Assembly (NCBI GenBank): GCA_033239005.1
Contig: BSQZ01000011.1
Location: 7,008,501-7,072,500 of the forward strand
DNA: 64,000 nt
Origin: Lamellibrachia satsuma
Lineage: Eukaryota > Annelida > Polychaeta > Sabellida > Siboglinidae
Direction of reading: 5' to 3'
The notes beneath the pieces were generated by a model. That model ran no database searches, was not told where the DNA came from, and saw only the letters and a program-made list of their open reading frames with translations. Of the stretch, positions 24,476 through 37,240 are shown piece after piece. Position 1 is the stretch's first letter; the number at the start of each line of letters is the position of its first letter. Both the position numbers and the translations under genes were made by a program.

Positions 24476-26174
24476 AAAATCTGGTGAGAATCCTAATGCA
24501 AAATTAATGTATATTTTTACCTGTTGATGTTATGTAAATTCGCATACGTCTATAACTGTTGAATAGAAGGTTTGTTTATTCAATATTTAGCATATGGATT
24601 CGATAAAATGGGAGTCGACATGAAACGATAAATTTATATTTATATACGGTTAAATGTATTAAATGGGTCGAACATAATATCCGACAATGAATATCCTCTA
24701 GATAATGGCATTCTTTCGTAGCAGCTGTGCCCAAAATGCTCAAAGCCAAGTCGGCTATAACTACAGTGTACCATGACTTTCACGCGATTGACCGCAAGGC
24801 ACTCGCATAGTTGACACATCGCCACGATAGACTCTGACCACCGAACACTATGGCCATTCTTTATAGTTGTTGCTCTACCGGTCAACCTTGTCCACATGAT
24901 ACGAATCATTGACCGAACGATATGCGATTGACATGACCAGTGATGCCAGCCGCGCCGCCAGATGGCGTTGTTCGGCGACGCGTGACGAGCGATCACACGA
25001 CTGCTGTGATTATAGAGCGTCGATGATATCAGGCGAAGATTATTGTAACTGTGAACATTTATCGCCTGTGATGTTGAACAGGTGTTAACAATATTTATAT
25101 GCATCGGTCGGGGTTCTTGGGCTGTTGCCCACCGCAATCACTGCAGGTGGAACTGATGTCGTGATAACAGTCCATTATACGTAGTAATGTAAGAACGTTT
25201 AAATGCTGATTGTTGGATATGAAACACGATAAAGTTGCTAATATTTGGCTCCCATCAGATTGCAGTTCACGCGATAATTGCACAATAAGCCAATTGTATT
25301 TTGATTATATTCGTAAACATATATTTTAGATGATGCATGTTTTGCATGTGACCAATCATATATGTAAATATGGGAAGTGTTTAATGACTTGAATAAGATG
25401 CATAATTTGTCCAGAAATCAGCAGTAGTTTCTGTCTTAAGTTAGACTACTAAAGTTTCTTTGAAGTAATATGCTGGCATAAGTTTTTAGAAGTTTACATT
25501 CTAGTGTTTAAGGTTTCCACAATAACTCACAATGGCATGACCATCTATATTACATTATGCATATATCTTCTTCTTCCCGTGCCATAAACAGCCACCGATG
25601 AAGCTCATTCACCATTGAATGTCTCGGCTTGTAGCAAGGTCCGCGTTGAAAGGTTAGGTGCACTGCTTCGTGTCGGTCCACTGTCTGCTGGCCCGAGTTA
25701 CAAGAGAGACGATTCTTGTGTCTGGCAACATGTCCGTACTATCGTAGCAGGTCTGTCTTCATACTTACATTGCGTTCTGTTATTTTAAGCACACCTCGTT
25801 CCATAACACACGACAACTGGGCGTCGTCTTGTTTGTGCCGATTTCACGGTACTCTCCGTTTTTTGAGAGAAAAATTTAGTAACAAGTGCATAATATAGAA
25901 TGTACAGAGCTGCATAAGTTATGATGACTTTTCGTTGTGGGAACAGGTGGCCATACAGTGGCAGTCATTGTCCCCACAGCTCGTATATTGCACGCCCAAT
26001 GTCCGCGCTGACAGAGATACACGTTTCACTACTTCGATCAACGCAGCAAGCCATGTCTCTCATTCTCCGTCCATCCTTTTCACTTCTTGTAAACAGGTTG
26101 GACAGATTTAACCAAGACGAAAACCATCTACAACGTCGTTTCGTACGTTGTGGACGTGAGGTCCGGCATCGTCT
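24476..26174. other. Unassigned sequence with the longest repeat-free frame (minus, 25137-24640)
   Basis: A minus-strand frame of 165 codons (25137-24640) is the longest outside repeats. No domain, signal peptide or membrane segment is visible. In 64 kb read six ways, about one frame this long is expected by chance, so it is not called a gene. The rest of the interval shows nothing recognisable. Confidence 0.45.
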
Positions 26175-26175
26175 G

Positions 26176-26541
26176 ACATAATAATAATAATAACAATAGT
26201 AATAATAATAACAATAGTAATAATAATTATAATAACAATATTAATACTAATAATAATAACAATAGTAATAATAATAATAACAATATTAATAACAATAATA
26301 ATAACAATAGTAATAATAATAATAATAATAACAATAATAATAATAATAACAATAGTAAGAATAATAACAATAGTAATAATAATAACAATAATAATAAAAA
26401 CAATAGTAATAATAATAGTAGTAATAATAATAATAATAATAACAATAGTAATAGTAATAATAATAACAATAGCAACAATAATAATAATAACAATAGTAGT
26501 AGTAATAATAATAATAACAATAGCAATAATAGTAATAATAA
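26176..26541 (+). repeat. TAA/CAA/TAG trinucleotide array
   Basis: About 120 trinucleotides, mostly AAT with AAC and AGT variants in a TAATAATAACAATAG-like higher pattern. The minus strand gives a poly-Leu or poly-Ile frame as a by-product. Confidence 0.98.
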
Positions 26542-26949
26542 TATTTATCTTGTATTTAGCCACATCCAACACAGTTCAGAACGCTTTACAAAGAACCTGA
26601 TTCAAATTGTACATTAGGTAAAACAATACTTCCAATTTCAGAAATAAAATTACAGATATTATTTCTTTGTAAAATAAATAAGATTGGCGTGTAAATATAA
26701 TCACGAACCCTATGAAAGGTCAACAGCAGCATGACATGTATGATATCATAGAATCAAATAAATTGGCTGAATGTAAGACAAACAAGTAAGCTAAGATAGA
26801 CGTAAATGTAAACATCATTAAGTTAGGTTGTTGTCGTGAATTACACACACGCCGCAGTAAACAGGTAGGCCCCTATGTCTTCAACGCTGACTCGAATAGG
26901 TCCAGTGAAGATTTGGAACTTTTGACAATGATTCGTCACAATGTACAGA
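26542..26949. other. Unassigned sequence
   Basis: The segment after the array (CTTGTATTTAGCCACATCCA ... CGCTTTACAAAG) may be part of a short interspersed element that carries the trinucleotide tail; not established. Confidence 0.35.
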
Positions 26950-27103
26950 GAGGAGAGGAGGTTCGTGTCCCCGTGCACCTCGGAGTGGAGGCTCGCGTGC
27001 CCGTGCACCTCGGAGAGGAGGCTCGTGTCCCCATGCACCTCGGAGAGGAGGCTCGTGTCCCCATGCACCTCGGAGAGGAGGATCGTGTCCCCATGCACCG
27101 AGT
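26950..27103 (+). repeat. 30-bp minisatellite, about 5 copies
   Basis: Units with CACCTCGGAGAGGAGGCTCG and TGTCCCC-TG repeat every 30 bp from about 26961. 30 is a multiple of 3, so open frames on both strands carry 10-residue periodicity. Confidence 0.95.
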
Positions 27104-29214
27104 CCTACCCGGCTGACAAACCCGCACCGGTGACAGCGACTGGGAATCTCCCGGAGAACTTGCGCCGCGGCAGAACCTTTACCGGTGGATGTCGAAGGCC
27201 AACAGCAACAACATCGCTACTTTTGTCCGGCGCGCAAAAACTACGGCTGCTGAATTAAAGTTACCCGTCCCGAAGAATAGCGCAATAACATATATAAAAT
27301 CAGTGAGTAAATGGCCTTCTGTGCGTGTCCAACCAAGTGTTATGTGACACCGCATGCACTGGTTCCTGTTACTAACGTCGGGGCGCCACCGTCGCGTCAA
27401 TCACGGTCGTTGCGATCGCGCCATCTGACCTCGGTGAACTTGCCCGACATAACTCATCCGAGCGCGGATGTGTCCTTTCCGTGCAAGCGACTAATTTTAC
27501 CGTCGACATTGACCTTCCAACGTCTACGTTTGCACTGATAACTTGAAACTGCGTATCTCCACCGCCACATCCTAACCTTTCAAGCTAAGTATAGCCACCA
27601 ATTGGGATCGACTCGTTCTTCAGCTTTCCTCAACTGTACGCAATCGTTTCATTTAGCGCTCTTTGTCCGGACCTCTCTAATACGTCCTTCGGTGTGGTCG
27701 TTTCTCCCTCTCTTGTATTTCGTAATCTCCATATTTCAATCTGTATTCCATAGCTGTGCTTATATGCTAAAGAAAACGCATTAAACTGTTTTGATAGCGT
27801 TGCGATATTTTCCCTGCAGCGATATTTCTGATACAAACCATTTTAGTAGATTGGATTTTTATATATAGGGTCCAATCTATACGTGAAAACAGATGCCTTT
27901 GCATGTTAAGTGTAGCTTCCGTTGAATAATGTATTATTGTAAATGTTGTCTATGCCATTTGCTGATTTAACTATTTCATGTCTCGCCCATCGTTCAACCT
28001 TTCCATGTTTACAGTGAGTATATTCTGTCGTGGTTGTCTCGTAATACCGGAAACAGTTGAAGTGTGACCGGTGCGTTTCATCTGTCACCATTACCGACGC
28101 GATTCGTCGATCATCCGCGGGGAATATTCGAGTTTCAGCGCATTATCGGCTTCGAGGGTCAGCGATTTGTGGCGCCATTTGACAGAAATTGAGCGAAAGG
28201 TCAAGTGCGTAGCATCGAACCCGTTGATACGACGCCGCTCTCGCTTGCCATTGCCGTTCGTCTGGAGCCACCGTCGGCAGACGACTAGGCGCAGACAAAG
28301 ACTTGTCGCCAGCAGCAATGTGGTTACTCCGGCTTGTTTCACTTGTCTGTCCGCGCGGCGAGTTCCCTCGCCGAGTAATGAATCTACCATGTCGTGAGCT
28401 GTCATGGTAAGTGGCCTTCGTGGCAGCTCCGACGCCCGGGGGACGCATCTATCACTATGAAGGTAGCGCGACTGCATCGGTGTAAAAGGAACATTTTCGA
28501 ATTTGCTCCCAGCGAACTTTTGAATATATTCAAAACGTTCAGTTTGCGACGTTTTTGCCTATCAGATGTTTTCAATGATTCATAGCTGTCGTCTATGAAA
28601 CCGAAATGCCGGAATTGTTACGTCATTTAATCATGAGTTCAACTGGTGTCTTCTATGAATTAACATACATTAATTATTCTTAAAGATGATTTTTGTCCCA
28701 CATATAAGAGATGTGCGAAATGTTTTCATGTTGTAATTAACGGGCCGAAATCCAATCCTGTTGGTTGTGTGACTACGACTACAGATCGCACAGTCTGCGC
28801 GCTGTCTGATCGCCCAGTCTGCGCGCTGTCTGATCGCCGACGTCCCGTCCGACGATGACAGATTTAGTCGAGTTTGCGTCGCGCCTATAGCCACGGTGTC
28901 GGGGCAGCAACGCCCGGATGCGTCTAATTGTAGAGCTGAGTTATGTAGCGATATATGCCGTGGCAGGCGGGACACTAGCATGCGGAAGACATATCTTGGC
29001 CTGTATGTCATCAAGAAGAAACAACACAATAGATGGTTGGACGGATCTCAAAACCGTAAAAAGGACTTCATGAACTAGTGCGATTGTGCTAACGCAACCC
29101 ACCAGGTTTTTCCAAGTACCAACAACATCTACTAACCGTATAAGAGGAATACCAATCATTCATGTCCGGTTGTTCCACACATGTCTCACATGACATTATT
29201 GCGCTCCACGTTCT
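27104..29214. other. Unassigned sequence
   Basis: 28090-28450 is GC- and CpG-rich with several overlapping frames of about 100-128 codons on both strands and no recognisable domain. A 24-bp direct duplication (CAGTCTGCGCGCTGTCTGAT) lies at about 28791-28838. Confidence 0.4.
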
Positions 29215-30497
29215 TCGGTTCTGGGTCAGACCTGCTGCATGTCTTCATCTCTCGTAGCTATATATCACTGGTCAGAGCTGCTGTCCTTCACCTTGCGTAG
29301 CTATGTCTCTGATCAGACCTGCTGTATTCATCCCTCGTAGCTGTATCTCTGGTCAGACCTGCTGTCTTTATCTCTCGTAGCTGTATCCTTGGTCATACCT
29401 GCCGTCTTCATCTCTCGTAGCTGTACCCCTGGTCAGACCTGCCGTCTTCATCTCTCGTAGCTGTATCCCTGATCATACCTGCCGTCTTCATCTCTCGTAG
29501 CTGTATCCCTGGTCAGACCTGCCGTCTTCATCTCTCGTAGCTGTATCCCTGATCAAACCTGCTGTATTCATCCCTCGTAGCTGTATTTCTGGTCAGATTT
29601 GTTGCATTCATCTCTCGTAGCTGTATCCCTGGTCAGACCTGCCGTATTCATCCCTCGTAGCTGTATCTCTGTTCAGACCTGTCGCATTCATCTCTCGTAG
29701 CTGTATCCCTGGTTAGACCTGCCGTCTTCATCTCTCATAGCTATATCCATGGTCAGACCTGCCGTCTTCTTCTCTCGTAGCTGTATCCCTGGTCAGACCT
29801 GCCGTTTTCATCTCTCGTATCTGCATCCCTGGTCAGACATGCCGTCTTCATCTCTCGTAGCTGTATCCCTGGTCAGACCTGCCGTCTTCATCTCTCGTAG
29901 CTGTATCCATGGTCAGACCTGCCGTCTTCATCTCTCGTATAGCTGTATCCCTGATCAAACCTGCCGTCTTCATCTCTCGTAGCTGTATCCCTGGTCAGAC
30001 CTTCCGTCTTCATCTCTCGTAGCTGTATCCCTAATCAAACCTGCCGTCTTCATCTCTCGTATAGCTGTATCCATGGTCAGACCTGCCGTCTTCTTCTCTC
30101 GTAGTTGTATCCCTGGTCAGACCTGCCGTCTTCATCTCTCGTAGCTGTCTCCCTGGTCAGACCTGCCGTCTTCATCTCTCGTAGTTGTATCCCTGGTCAG
30201 ACCTGCCGTCTTCATCTCTCGTAGTTGTATCCCTGGTCAGACCTGTCGTCTTCATCTCTCGTAGCTGTATCCCTGGTCAGACCTGCCGTCTTCTTCTCTC
30301 GTAGCTGTATCCCTGGTCAGACCTGCCGTCTTCTTCTCTCGTAGTTGTATCCCTGGTCAGACCTGCCGTCATCTTCTCTCGTAGCTGTATCCCTGGTCAG
30401 ACCTGCCATCTTCTTCTCTCGTAGCTGTATCCCTGGTCAGATCTGCCGTCTTCATCTCTCGTAGTTGTATCCCTGGTCAGACCTGCCGTCTTCTTCT
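29215..30497 (+). repeat. 40-bp minisatellite, about 32 copies
   Basis: Units contain TCTCGTAGCTGTATCCCTGG and TCAGACCTGCCGTCTTCATC. The left third is more divergent (GATCATACC, GTTAGACC variants); the right part is more uniform, with CTTCTTCTC variants. The right edge passes without a gap into coding-like sequence at about 30480-30510. Confidence 0.97.
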
Positions 30498-31224
30498 TCT
30501 GGATCAACCGCCAGAAAGGAGGCGGAGATGTTGATGAGCTGGAAGAGACCCCGCGAGGCCTGGGTGACGAAGTTGACCACTATCTTCCCATACAGAGCAG
30601 CCGCCGTCCCCTCGGCCGTGACCCGTTTCTGGGGGTACCCCATCCATCCTTTTTCAAGGCTTCCGCCATCTTTATCTTGACTTGCAACGTGGTGACCGAA
30701 TCGAAGAAAGCGTAGACAGACAACTCCTCTCGTCACCACGGGTGACGATAGAATGCGATGTCCCCCGCCTTGTTGTTGGCCTTGTCCCCGGAAGCGTTGA
30801 AATACAGTAAACAGGAATGTGTTTATATAAATTACTACAAGTAGTCAGCTCCTTTGGACATTTCAATCCATCCATCCGACACATATCTGTAATGACCAAC
30901 GTTGCGCATGGGAAGCTCAAAAGGCGACGCGTTGGCGCATATCTGAGACAACGCCATACATCAAAACTGTCAGCCTTTCGCGTGGCCCTACTTCACTTGA
31001 CAGGCGACATTAGCAGTGAAATGCGATAGGCGAAGATAAAACTGTTCGCTAAAATGCCACTTACCGAAGAGTAACAGCTTTATGATGTCTCGTAATAAGA
31101 CACGAAACTCAACCCGTTCAATGTTGACGGAATCGCCTAAGCGCGAACCAGAAGCATAGACGTTCTCACTCGGGTACCCGTGTACGGTGGTTGTCACGTC
31201 CGAATCGGGCGAAGTCGGCAAGTA
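30498..31224 (-). pseudogene. Unidentified two-exon-like gene fragment, possibly a pseudogene
   Basis: On the minus strand, 31221-31065 reads in one frame through DSVNIERVEFRVLLRDIIKL and ends at a consensus splice donor (TTCG then GTAAGT, 31065-31059). After about 230 bp, coding-like sequence resumes. One frame gives NKAGDIAFYRHPW, a TGA, then REELSVYAFFDSVTTLQVKI and KMAEALKKDGWG (about 30805-30640). A second frame gives QKRVTAEGTAAALYGKIVVN and FVTQASRGLFQLINISASFL to about 30495. The internal TGA, the frame change near 30640 and the lack of a clean AG acceptor argue for decay, although an alternative frame without stops exists across exon 2. I do not recognise the protein family. Confidence 0.4.
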
Positions 31225-33273
31225 ATTGTTACGTCAGAGGACTTCCGGTAGCGATTAGACGCCTCATTTTCGAGAAAAAATAGGAATAGTCGTGTCCAAC
31301 ATAGCTTAGTTACTCATTTACTATGAAACTAGCTTTCCAACTGTTTTATGGAAGTGGGTGTTCGTTCATAAAATGGAGTCCGATTTTAAAATGGCTGACC
31401 ACAAAAGTTCCGTTCATGGACAAACTTTAGACTGAACTAACCACAAATTTCCTGTTGCGCGCGCAAGTGAACTTGATGGTCAATTCAAAATTATTTAAAA
31501 TGTTCCCGCCTGCGGACATTGTTTGAACATTCGTCAAACAGGTAATCTAATAGATTAATGTTGTGTTGATAGTTACATAGGGTTTGACCTTTCTAATTCT
31601 TGTTCGGTTGCGATCCATTCGTTGCTTCGTTAGTTGCCAAGTTAAGGGTACATTTAATATGATACATGTGCGTAATCTTTGTTAAACGCGATGTTGGGTG
31701 ACATTTTGGCATCTGTTTTGACAAAGACTGCTCAATAATTGTTGGTATAAACGTGTGTAGTGATGCTATATGTTGGAATTGAATCGTACCACGTCCTAGT
31801 TGACCCCCATGACAGGTAATCGGCGTAATAGTTTGCTGACGCTGCATTATTCATTGTGGTAGAGCAAAGGGCTGTTCACTCGAACCATTACTTGTCCAAT
31901 TGGTAGGGCAACACCGACACAGCGCACTTAAAGTATGTGTACGTTTACACGAGCGACGTCTTTGGAAACTGCGATGTGTGACTCTTGATTCACGCCATTT
32001 CCGACATCAGCTTTTATGAAAGGTCACGAGTGCAGCACCTGTCGGTCGCGGCGATCGCTGATTGGCCACTGTGTCAATCGGTCGAATTGGAACCAATCCC
32101 AATTCCTCAGATACTATCGTAGCCACAATTTGGCCTCGCTAATCGGTCTCGCGACAATTAATCGCCCATGTGCACGGGCATTTACATTTACTTGCTCCAT
32201 TTATCGCCTGCCCCCATTTATTACCCGTCCCAGTTTGTCCCTCTAAACGAGGGTTCAGCCAAATGGACAGGGACGACCGACTTGGGAACAGTCAACTCTC
32301 GGGAGTAATAAGCAGCTCTGGGACGAGAAGTAGGAATATTTTTGAAGCGTAAATGGAACATTGCGTTTTGTACGCTATGAGAAACGTTATAATAGGTGCA
32401 TACTAATCAACATATGCGATCGTGTCAATTTAATTAAATACCCAATACGAACATTAATCAAAACATTCGCTTTACATATGTATGTTATTATTTTTTATTG
32501 AAGTAATCTATGTACCAAATTCTATTCAATAGCATAATATCGTGTAATGTTGAGAACGAGTTGGCCACAACACGATACAAGCATGCTCACGCGAACACAC
32601 ACGCGCAGTGGTTATGTTTAAATAACTGTGCGGCTGGTGAGTTACGTTATAGTAATATGACATGACGAGATAATAACATGACATGACAAGATAATAATCC
32701 TATATAAAAAAGCAAATAGCGGCGTCACGTGTTCTCCCATATGTCATTAGAGCTTATCCGCTGAACTAACATCCCGCGGGAAATGATAACATTACGTAAG
32801 TTGGCCACTGAACAACGCATCAAAGGGCACATGCATGCGCACACGATGATTAAAGTTGCCTTCAAACTTCGCATCAAACAAACCGCAAGATTAATCACGT
32901 TTTTCTATGACAAATGACCAATCAAATTACCACAACTGACGCTGACATAGTTCGCGTGTTCACCACAAAGGGCGGTGTAACAAAAGCCCCGAGGCCGTTG
33001 TTCCTCAATGGACTGGAGGAAGTGCGTGTGGTATGATAATGTCGAAATCTAAACAATATTATCTATTTGAAAATCATACAGTTTAAAAAAATTGTTTGTT
33101 GGTGCAATTTTGAGAAGTTGACATTTACGTGTTTGTAATTCCCCAAATCGGTTTTTATTTCATGAAAATGCAATAAAATATGAAAAGGTAATTCTTCCGT
33201 TGGCGTGTTGCAGGGCGTACTGACAGCACTTGGCCGGAAGTATAGGGTCCACGACACATTATCTGTGCGCATC
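31225..33273. other. Unassigned sequence
   Basis: No recognisable repeat or coding domain; frames stay below 85 codons. Confidence 0.4.
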
Positions 33274-33365
33274 GACACGGTGACTGGGTCGTCTAATCAG
33301 TGGTCTACTTTACTTTGCACGCGTGGACACGATGACCAGGTCCTCTAATCAGTGGTCTACTTTAC
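33274..33365 (+). repeat. 40-bp direct duplication (52-bp spacing)
   Basis: GACACGGTGACTGGGTCGTC at 33274 and GACACGATGACCAGGTCCTC at 33326 both continue TAATCAGTGGTCTACTTTAC. Confidence 0.92.
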
Positions 33366-33366
33366 A

Positions 33367-33802
33367 TCACGTTAGTCGATGGCCTACTTTTCCTTTGTGT
33401 TTGGACAAATCGCTGACAGAATGACAAACTGGGTGCCAAATGCGGATGACAGCTTCCATGTAATGAGTGACAGTTTTATATATAGACGTATGTTTAACTG
33501 GGCCTTTAACGGGAGTGTTTCGGGTAAACATTTCCCAAATTAAAGGATCGTGTTTTGAGATGAGAATGCCCTCGAACAAGACACGTGTCCTTCCGTCCGC
33601 TGAACTCTCGCCTCTCATAGAGTTCACGCCTTCCGCCAAACTTTCGTTTTCCACAAATTTAATGTTAAAAGTAAACGACAAAATTAAATACTTTGGCCAG
33701 TTCAACGTTCTGGAACGTTACCAGGACAGCGACTACCCCATCACGTGGCGGAACGTGATCTTATGTTTAAAAACGGAATTAGAATGTATGCTAACCTTGT
33801 AA
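33367..33802. other. Overlapping unidentified frames (minus 33705-33367, plus 33467-33802)
   Basis: A minus-strand frame of 112 codons includes GRTRVLFEGILISKHDPLIW and EMFTRNTPVKGPVKHTSIYK. The plus strand has 111 codons over the same DNA. The minus composition looks more protein-like, but no family is recognised and no splice signals were found. It could be an eroded transposon or exon, or chance. Confidence 0.2.
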
Positions 33803-35700
33803 TATAATTTTATGAACATGTACATATATTTTCACACGTTTGGGACTAATGCGTGTAGCTGTTCTAAAATAGTGTGGATCGTCATATCATACATAATATA
33901 GCTAGCGTAACTGCGACATGATTTCCAAGACCCTGTGTATGAAAATGGGTTACTCGCACGTTCACACGCCATGTATAGTGAGCGTGGTCTCGAGTTTGTG
34001 CTTGCACATATGCCTGCATTGAACTGAGTCGGGTATCTTTGAAATGTTTATTTAATACAAACCTTAAACGTAGAGATAACCGCATGCCAACGACTTAGCG
34101 ACATTTCTAACAACATGTACTGAACCCGCACGATGTTGTACGCTGCACCATAACGTTCAGCTAGAGCGTCTACGTTTCACATCGACTCCCAAGTTAGTTG
34201 CACCCAGAAACAGAAGGGAGGTGGACCCATAGAGTTACATCATTAATCATCCCCCTATTTACTAACGGGTGTTCTGTTTATGTCTGTGGGTGGACCACAT
34301 GAGAACAGTCGTTTATATACACATCAACCCCTGGTTGATATCACTGCCGTTATATTTAGCTCTTAAATCAATAGCCTCTGTATGCGAACAGCTATAGGTT
34401 AACAAACAACAACTATATGTTAACCAACAACAGCTATATGTTAACCAACAACAGCTATATCCTGTGCATTTGTTATACAAAACATCGAAGCAAGTTTCAT
34501 GTGCTCATTTTAGAAATGTATCTCTTGGTCCGTGTAGAAACTGGGACAAAGTTCATTTCTACGTTTCCGGGATCAGATATGTAATAGTATCATCCAAGTT
34601 TGACGAGATTGGAGTCGGATGACGCGACCCCGTCCGGGACTGTAGCCTGCGTGGCTACCAACAACACCTTGTTGACAACTCTAGGTGTTGGTGTTGTCGC
34701 ACGAAATCTTAATGCATCGACCGCCGGTGTCGTGTCACTTTACCGGCACGTGACTACACGATGGCTGATAAACATATAACCGCCATTATAACGTATTCTG
34801 CAATTAAAGGCAAATGTGTTCGCCATTTTTACGATTTCACCGGGTTCGTATAATATAATATAATGCGACGGAAATGTAGATTAAACGGTTGTACTTGTGA
34901 TATTTATGTATACAACTGAACGAACCGAGTGGGTCAGCGAAGTAAGTATGAACTGCCGACGGTTACAAAGGCCGCGAGACGCTATCGAACCCTGTTGTTC
35001 TGCTACGAATAGAAGACACAACACAGCACAACCTTTAGTTGGTGACCATGCTAACATTTTGTATGATTATAACAAAACTGGACCATTTAAATTCAGATAT
35101 TTTTCACAGCAACTGCCATCATCTCATTGATATGCTGAACAAGTTTTGTCAAAATCACACACCTGCAGCTCTTTTTAAACGCCCCCGCGTGCGATGCCCG
35201 CCAATGTTTACAAAAATGTATATGTATTCATGCGCCCACGTTGCCAAGGGCAGACAAAAATCCCATAAATCCCTCCGCCTATTAAACTCTCTAAAAATGT
35301 ACTGGTTTACAGCCAGTAGCTTCTACAAACAAACCTATGAATATGCCTGCTCAATTGCACATATCACGTCATATGAATGTCTTAATTTCACATATCATAA
35401 TTTAATACGCCCTACAATCGTGAAACAATAAACAGGAAGTTCAGTTGTGGTCTGACTTCAGTAAGGCTTACAAGCAGCGTGGGTAGTCTGACAGCGCACA
35501 ACCCAGCTGCCTCATTGGCCACAATGGAAACGAAATATCGCTTTAGAATCAGCGAATGAATGGATGGCGCACGCTTGAATACGAATGCATGATCCGAAAG
35601 TGTTTCTATTCGACCCAGGAATCGTTCAATCGGAAAACCTCCGTAGCTACTGAAACTGGACGAGTGATCGCGAGGCTTCAAGCTGTGACAACGGGTTCCG
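33803..35700. other. Unassigned sequence with a 21-bp repeat
   Basis: A 21-bp unit (GTTAACCAACAACAGCTATAT) occurs about 3.5 times at 34386-34460. A frame of 130 codons at 35039-35431 (+) lacks recognisable features. Confidence 0.45.
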
Positions 35701-35701
35701 G

Positions 35702-35976
35702 ACATTTGGTCACAAGACAATTGGTCACACGACATTTGGTCACAAGGCATTTGGTCACACGACATTTGGTCACATACTGCAGAGCGCGACATTTGGTCAA
35801 ACCGTTTTAAAATGACAGGTTTTGTCCTCTCAGAAGACTGGCGTTGACTGTTCCTTGCAAATTAGTGTTAAATATTTTGTTGTGATTTTTACCGTACTAA
35901 GATAAATGTGTACCCAAATGTCACGTTCTGCATTGTGTGGCAAAATGTCGTGTGACCAATTGTCTTGTGACGAAAT
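35702..35976. mobile_element. Foldback/MITE-like element with long subrepeat-bearing inverted ends
   Basis: The left arm (35702-35795) has five 15-bp subunits of ACATTTGGTCACAAG or ACACG type, then CTGCAGAGCGCGACATTTGG. The right arm (about 35908-35976) is its inverted counterpart: ACCCAAATGTCACGTTCTGC, then CAAAATGTCGTGTGACCAAT and TGTCTTGTGACGAAATG. CATTT-GTCACAAGACAATTG is matched in reverse complement between the two ends. The middle (about 110 bp) is AT-rich and non-coding. The architecture suits a non-autonomous foldback DNA transposon; no transposase is present. Confidence 0.75.
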
Positions 35977-36939
35977 GAGACAACACTTCGGCTGGTGCAA
36001 ACAGTAACGATGCACAGCCTATAATTCTGCTGGTTAGCAAACCGCCACATGAAAGTCGCATAAGTGGATACGAAAGTAGCTTCGTTTAGAACCGCCAGAC
36101 ATCATTCTGGCCTAGGGCCTGATCTGATGCCACAGTGCTTGTCCCAGTTTTGCTCACGGAGTCGACGACTTATAAAACATTGACAAATGTTTTGTAATTT
36201 CATCGCCCACAGAAGACGACCGCTCCCCCCCCCCCACCCCCCGATAACCGATCTAAAAATATTGGCGAACATACCGAGACGCTGTTAAATGCATCAATTA
36301 CCCGTGTCAAAGTTCAAGTGGCCCGCAGATGGATGGTAGTGTCGGCTGGAAAAAAAGAGCAATTATTTCAAAACGTCGACGTGACTGGAAACCCGATCGA
36401 CGCAACAGCCGGAAATGCATTCCGACGCCGCCTCGAAGTCATCAGGCCCGCGTCGCGTGTCGTGGCTCACCGTGGCGTCGTCGCCTTCGTCTGGTTCGGC
36501 AGAAGCAAACCGTCTTCCGACCGACTGCGCTCGCACAAGTGTCGGCGGGAATTTATCTACACAGCCTGGTCTAGAAAGGTCTCGCAGTGTCTGCGCAATA
36601 TGCGTTGAAGACAACTGTCGGTGGAGTAGTTACTTTGTAGAATCTTAAATGGTTTATAGCGGTTGTCAAATTAAAACTTACTGACCAGTATCGTCAGCAG
36701 TGGGGTAGTAATATTTGCAATAGCGATGGGTGTATAACCTACAGAATAATTAAATATGATCAATTGATTTGTACCCTATTAAATATGGAGATTGGAGTAA
36801 AAAAGTTGTCGCGAAACTGGTCGAGACATACCTCTTTGTATGGCAATTTTCCAACTTCGGGAATATCGGAAAAAGCTAGGAACAAACGACATCGTGACAT
36901 ATTAGTATTTTTTATTTAAATTCGAGAGGTCGCCCGTCA
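35977..36939. other. Unassigned sequence with a C-run and GC-rich patch
   Basis: A C-rich run is at about 36226-36242. 36360-36600 is CpG-rich and open in several frames on both strands, without a recognisable domain. Confidence 0.4.
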
Positions 36940-37240
36940 AATAGTGAAACTTGAAACCTCTGGTCTTAGCGAGCACAATGGAAACTGCCATCGTAGCCCG
37001 CTCCGGATATAGGCTAAACAAAATGTGACATGTTGTTTGATTGAACCTCGTGAATGGGTAATTTTGAAGTCGCATTGATTTTTTTAAAGGAAAATACCAC
37101 GCTGTAGATTTAACAAGATTGCCACCCAAAGCGATAAGCTCAAGACGGAAAGTGGACAAAGAAGTATCTTATCAACAATTATCAAAAATTTTCCATTTTT
37201 TGTAGCCCGTCCTTATCAGATATCTGTCAATTTTGTTTTT
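36940..37240. repeat. Dispersed repeat family B, long copy
   Basis: 36957-37050 (TGGAAACTGCCATCG, GATATAGGCTAAACAAAATG, ACATGTTG) matches 37762-37855. 37108-37235 (GATTTAACAAGATTGCCACC, CTTATCA, TAGCCCGTCCTTATCAGATA, TCTGTCAATTTTGTTT) matches 276-410. One element therefore links two segments seen separately elsewhere, suggesting a repeat of about 300 bp of unknown class. Confidence 0.6.

Noticed and set aside
24640..25137. 165-codon minus-strand frame as a gene
   Set aside because: About one such frame is expected by chance in 64 kb read six ways; no domain or splice evidence.
26108..26572. Poly-Leu / poly-Ile minus-strand frames resembling membrane segments
   Set aside because: Produced by the TAA/CAA trinucleotide array.
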